A DNA stretch of 64,000 nt from Alloalcanivorax dieselolei B5 (lineage in GTDB: Bacteria > Pseudomonadota > Gammaproteobacteria > Pseudomonadales > Alcanivoracaceae): assembly GCF_000300005.1 (NCBI RefSeq), contig NC_018691.1, positions 3,100,001 to 3,164,000 of the forward strand. Reading direction: 5' to 3'. A program made the position numbers and the translations under genes. Below are positions 63,126 to 64,000 of this stretch, in pieces (the first letter of the stretch is position 1; each line of letters opens with the position of its first letter). The notes beneath the pieces were generated by a model. It did no database searches. It saw only the letters and a program-made list of their open reading frames with translations, and was not told the origin of the DNA.

Positions 63126-64000
63126 GAAAGAAACGCCGTGACCAGATCCGGCTGCCAGGAGATCAGGATCATCACCACCAGGGTGACCAGCAGGAACGGC
63201 AACAACGATTTAATGATGTCGCCGGGGCGACACTCGGTAACCCGGGACGCCACATAAAGCGCCGCCCCCACCGGCGGCGTCAGCAGGCCCAGGGTCAGGT
63301 TGATGCACATCACCACGCCCAAATGATAGGGGTCGATGCCGTACACCGACTGCGCCACCGGCAGCACGATCGGCACCAACAGGATCAGCGCCGCGATACC
63401 ATCGATGACCATGCCCACCAGCAGCAACAGACCGATCAGCAGCAACAGATAGACAAAGGGATCGGAGGTCATGCTCTGCATCAGGTCACCCAGCTGCTGG
63501 GGAATCTGTTCGTAGATAATCACCCAGCCGAATACCGCGGCGGCAGCCACCAGCGCCAGCACCACGCCGCTGTTGATGCCCACCCGCAACAGCATGTCCC
63601 CCATGCGATGCAACTTCATCTCGCCGTGGGCGAAGCGTCCTACCAGCACCGCCATGGCGGCCCCCACCGCCGCCGCTTCGGTGGGCGTGGCAATGCCACC
63701 GACGATACTGCCGATCATCACCGCCGGCACGCTCAGCGATGGCAGGCCCGCCAGCAGATCATGCAGAATCCGGCCTGGGGTCAGGCGTTCGTTCCTGGGA
63801 TATTCGTGAATAAAACCGAGAATCGCGATGACCAGAATGAAGCCCACCGTCATCATCAGACCAGGAATAATGCCGGCAATGAACAGGTCACCAATGGAGA
63901 TCTGCGCTAAGACACCGAAGATAACGAACAGCATGGACGGCGGAATCACCGGTGCCAGCAACGCGCCGGCGGCGGTGGTGGCGGTGGCGAAATCCCGTTT
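63122..64000 (-). CDS. TRAP transporter large permease DctM (5' partial)
   Basis: The C-terminal 292 residues of a DctM-family permease; the 5' part lies beyond the window edge and the frame stays open to base 64000 (KRDFATATTAAGALLAPVIPPS at the edge). Typical segments are LLAPVIPPSMLFVIFG and LTLGLLTPPVGAALYVASR. It is a second TRAP system, separate from the TAXI type, and is transcribed with the SDR gene downstream. Confidence 0.9.
   Translation of the reverse strand, partial: KRDFATATTAAGALLAPVIPPSMLFVIFGVLAQISIGDLFIAGIIPGLMMTVGFILVIAILGFIHEYPRNERLTPGRILHDLLAGLPSLSVPAVMIGSIVGGIATPTEAAAVGAAMAVLVGRFAHGEMKLHRMGDMLLRVGINSGVVLALVAAAAVFGWVIIYEQIPQQLGDLMQSMTSDPFVYLLLLIGLLLLVGMVIDGIAALILLVPIVLPVAQSVYGIDPYHLGVVMCINLTLGLLTPPVGAALYVASRVTECRPGDIIKSLLPFLLVTLVVMILISWQPDLVTAFLS

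Noticed and set aside
1-64000. CRISPR arrays, rRNA genes and insertion sequences
   Set aside because: No regularly spaced repeats, no rRNA-like sequence and no transposase gene were seen; the repeats present are palindromic REP-like units.

Overview
The window is GC-rich and reads as a gammaproteobacterial chromosome. The murB-ptp-kdsB-lpxK-msbA-exbD-exbB-comEC block, rlmM, purU, epmC and a GH3/acyltransferase operon suggest a Pseudomonas- or Alcanivorax-like organism. The family assignment is inference from gene order and content, not a database match.

Region 1 (1-8025, + strand) is the distal part of a Trb-type mating-pair-formation operon: trbE (5' cut by the window), trbJ, a TrbK/EexN-like lipoprotein, trbL, trbF, trbG, trbI and a DUF2274 gene. 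This order is that of Tn4371-family integrative conjugative elements. The element appears to end just downstream of murB, with a candidate attachment core at 8275-8282. Region 2 (8293-16669, - strand) is a tightly overlapping envelope operon for lipid A, Kdo and peptidoglycan precursors plus an ExbBD-type motor and comEC. Region 3 (16823-25208) holds DUF2062, epmC, a MATE exporter, an unrecognised protein and an RND efflux pair.

Region 4 (25218-29661, - strand) is a compact four-gene operon of an unknown protein, a GH3-family acyl-acid amido synthetase, a GNAT protein and a condensation/WS-DGAT-like protein. I cannot match it to a described pathway. After it come tusA, an AmpG-like permease, rlmM, purU and an AraC regulator. 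Three REP-like inverted repeats lie at 17465, 30125 and 32909; the last is nested in a second, larger inverted repeat.

Region 5 (35796-44331) is the most striking part. A divergent locus is centred on 40311-40791, which carries a candidate sigma-54 promoter on each strand and three 10-bp phased repeats between them. Leftward lie an NrtA/CmpA-type ABC importer and a GAF-AAA-Fis sigma-54 activator. Rightward lie an OsmC protein, an acyl-CoA-dehydrogenase-like flavoprotein, a rubredoxin-reductase fusion and cyanase. I infer a scavenging route whose substrate yields cyanate. A Fur-type promoter, a TonB receptor and a Tat-exported siderophore-type esterase follow.

Region 6 (47565-64000) couples molybdopterin synthesis genes (moaA-moaD-moaE) to a divergent catabolic operon: a three-subunit molybdenum hydroxylase, a CoA ligase, an enoyl-CoA hydratase, a BenE-type symporter, a TAXI-type TRAP importer and a ThDP enzyme. 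A convergent SDR and a second TRAP permease (cut by the window) follow. Together they look like uptake, hydroxylation, CoA activation and cleavage of an unidentified aromatic or heterocyclic acid.
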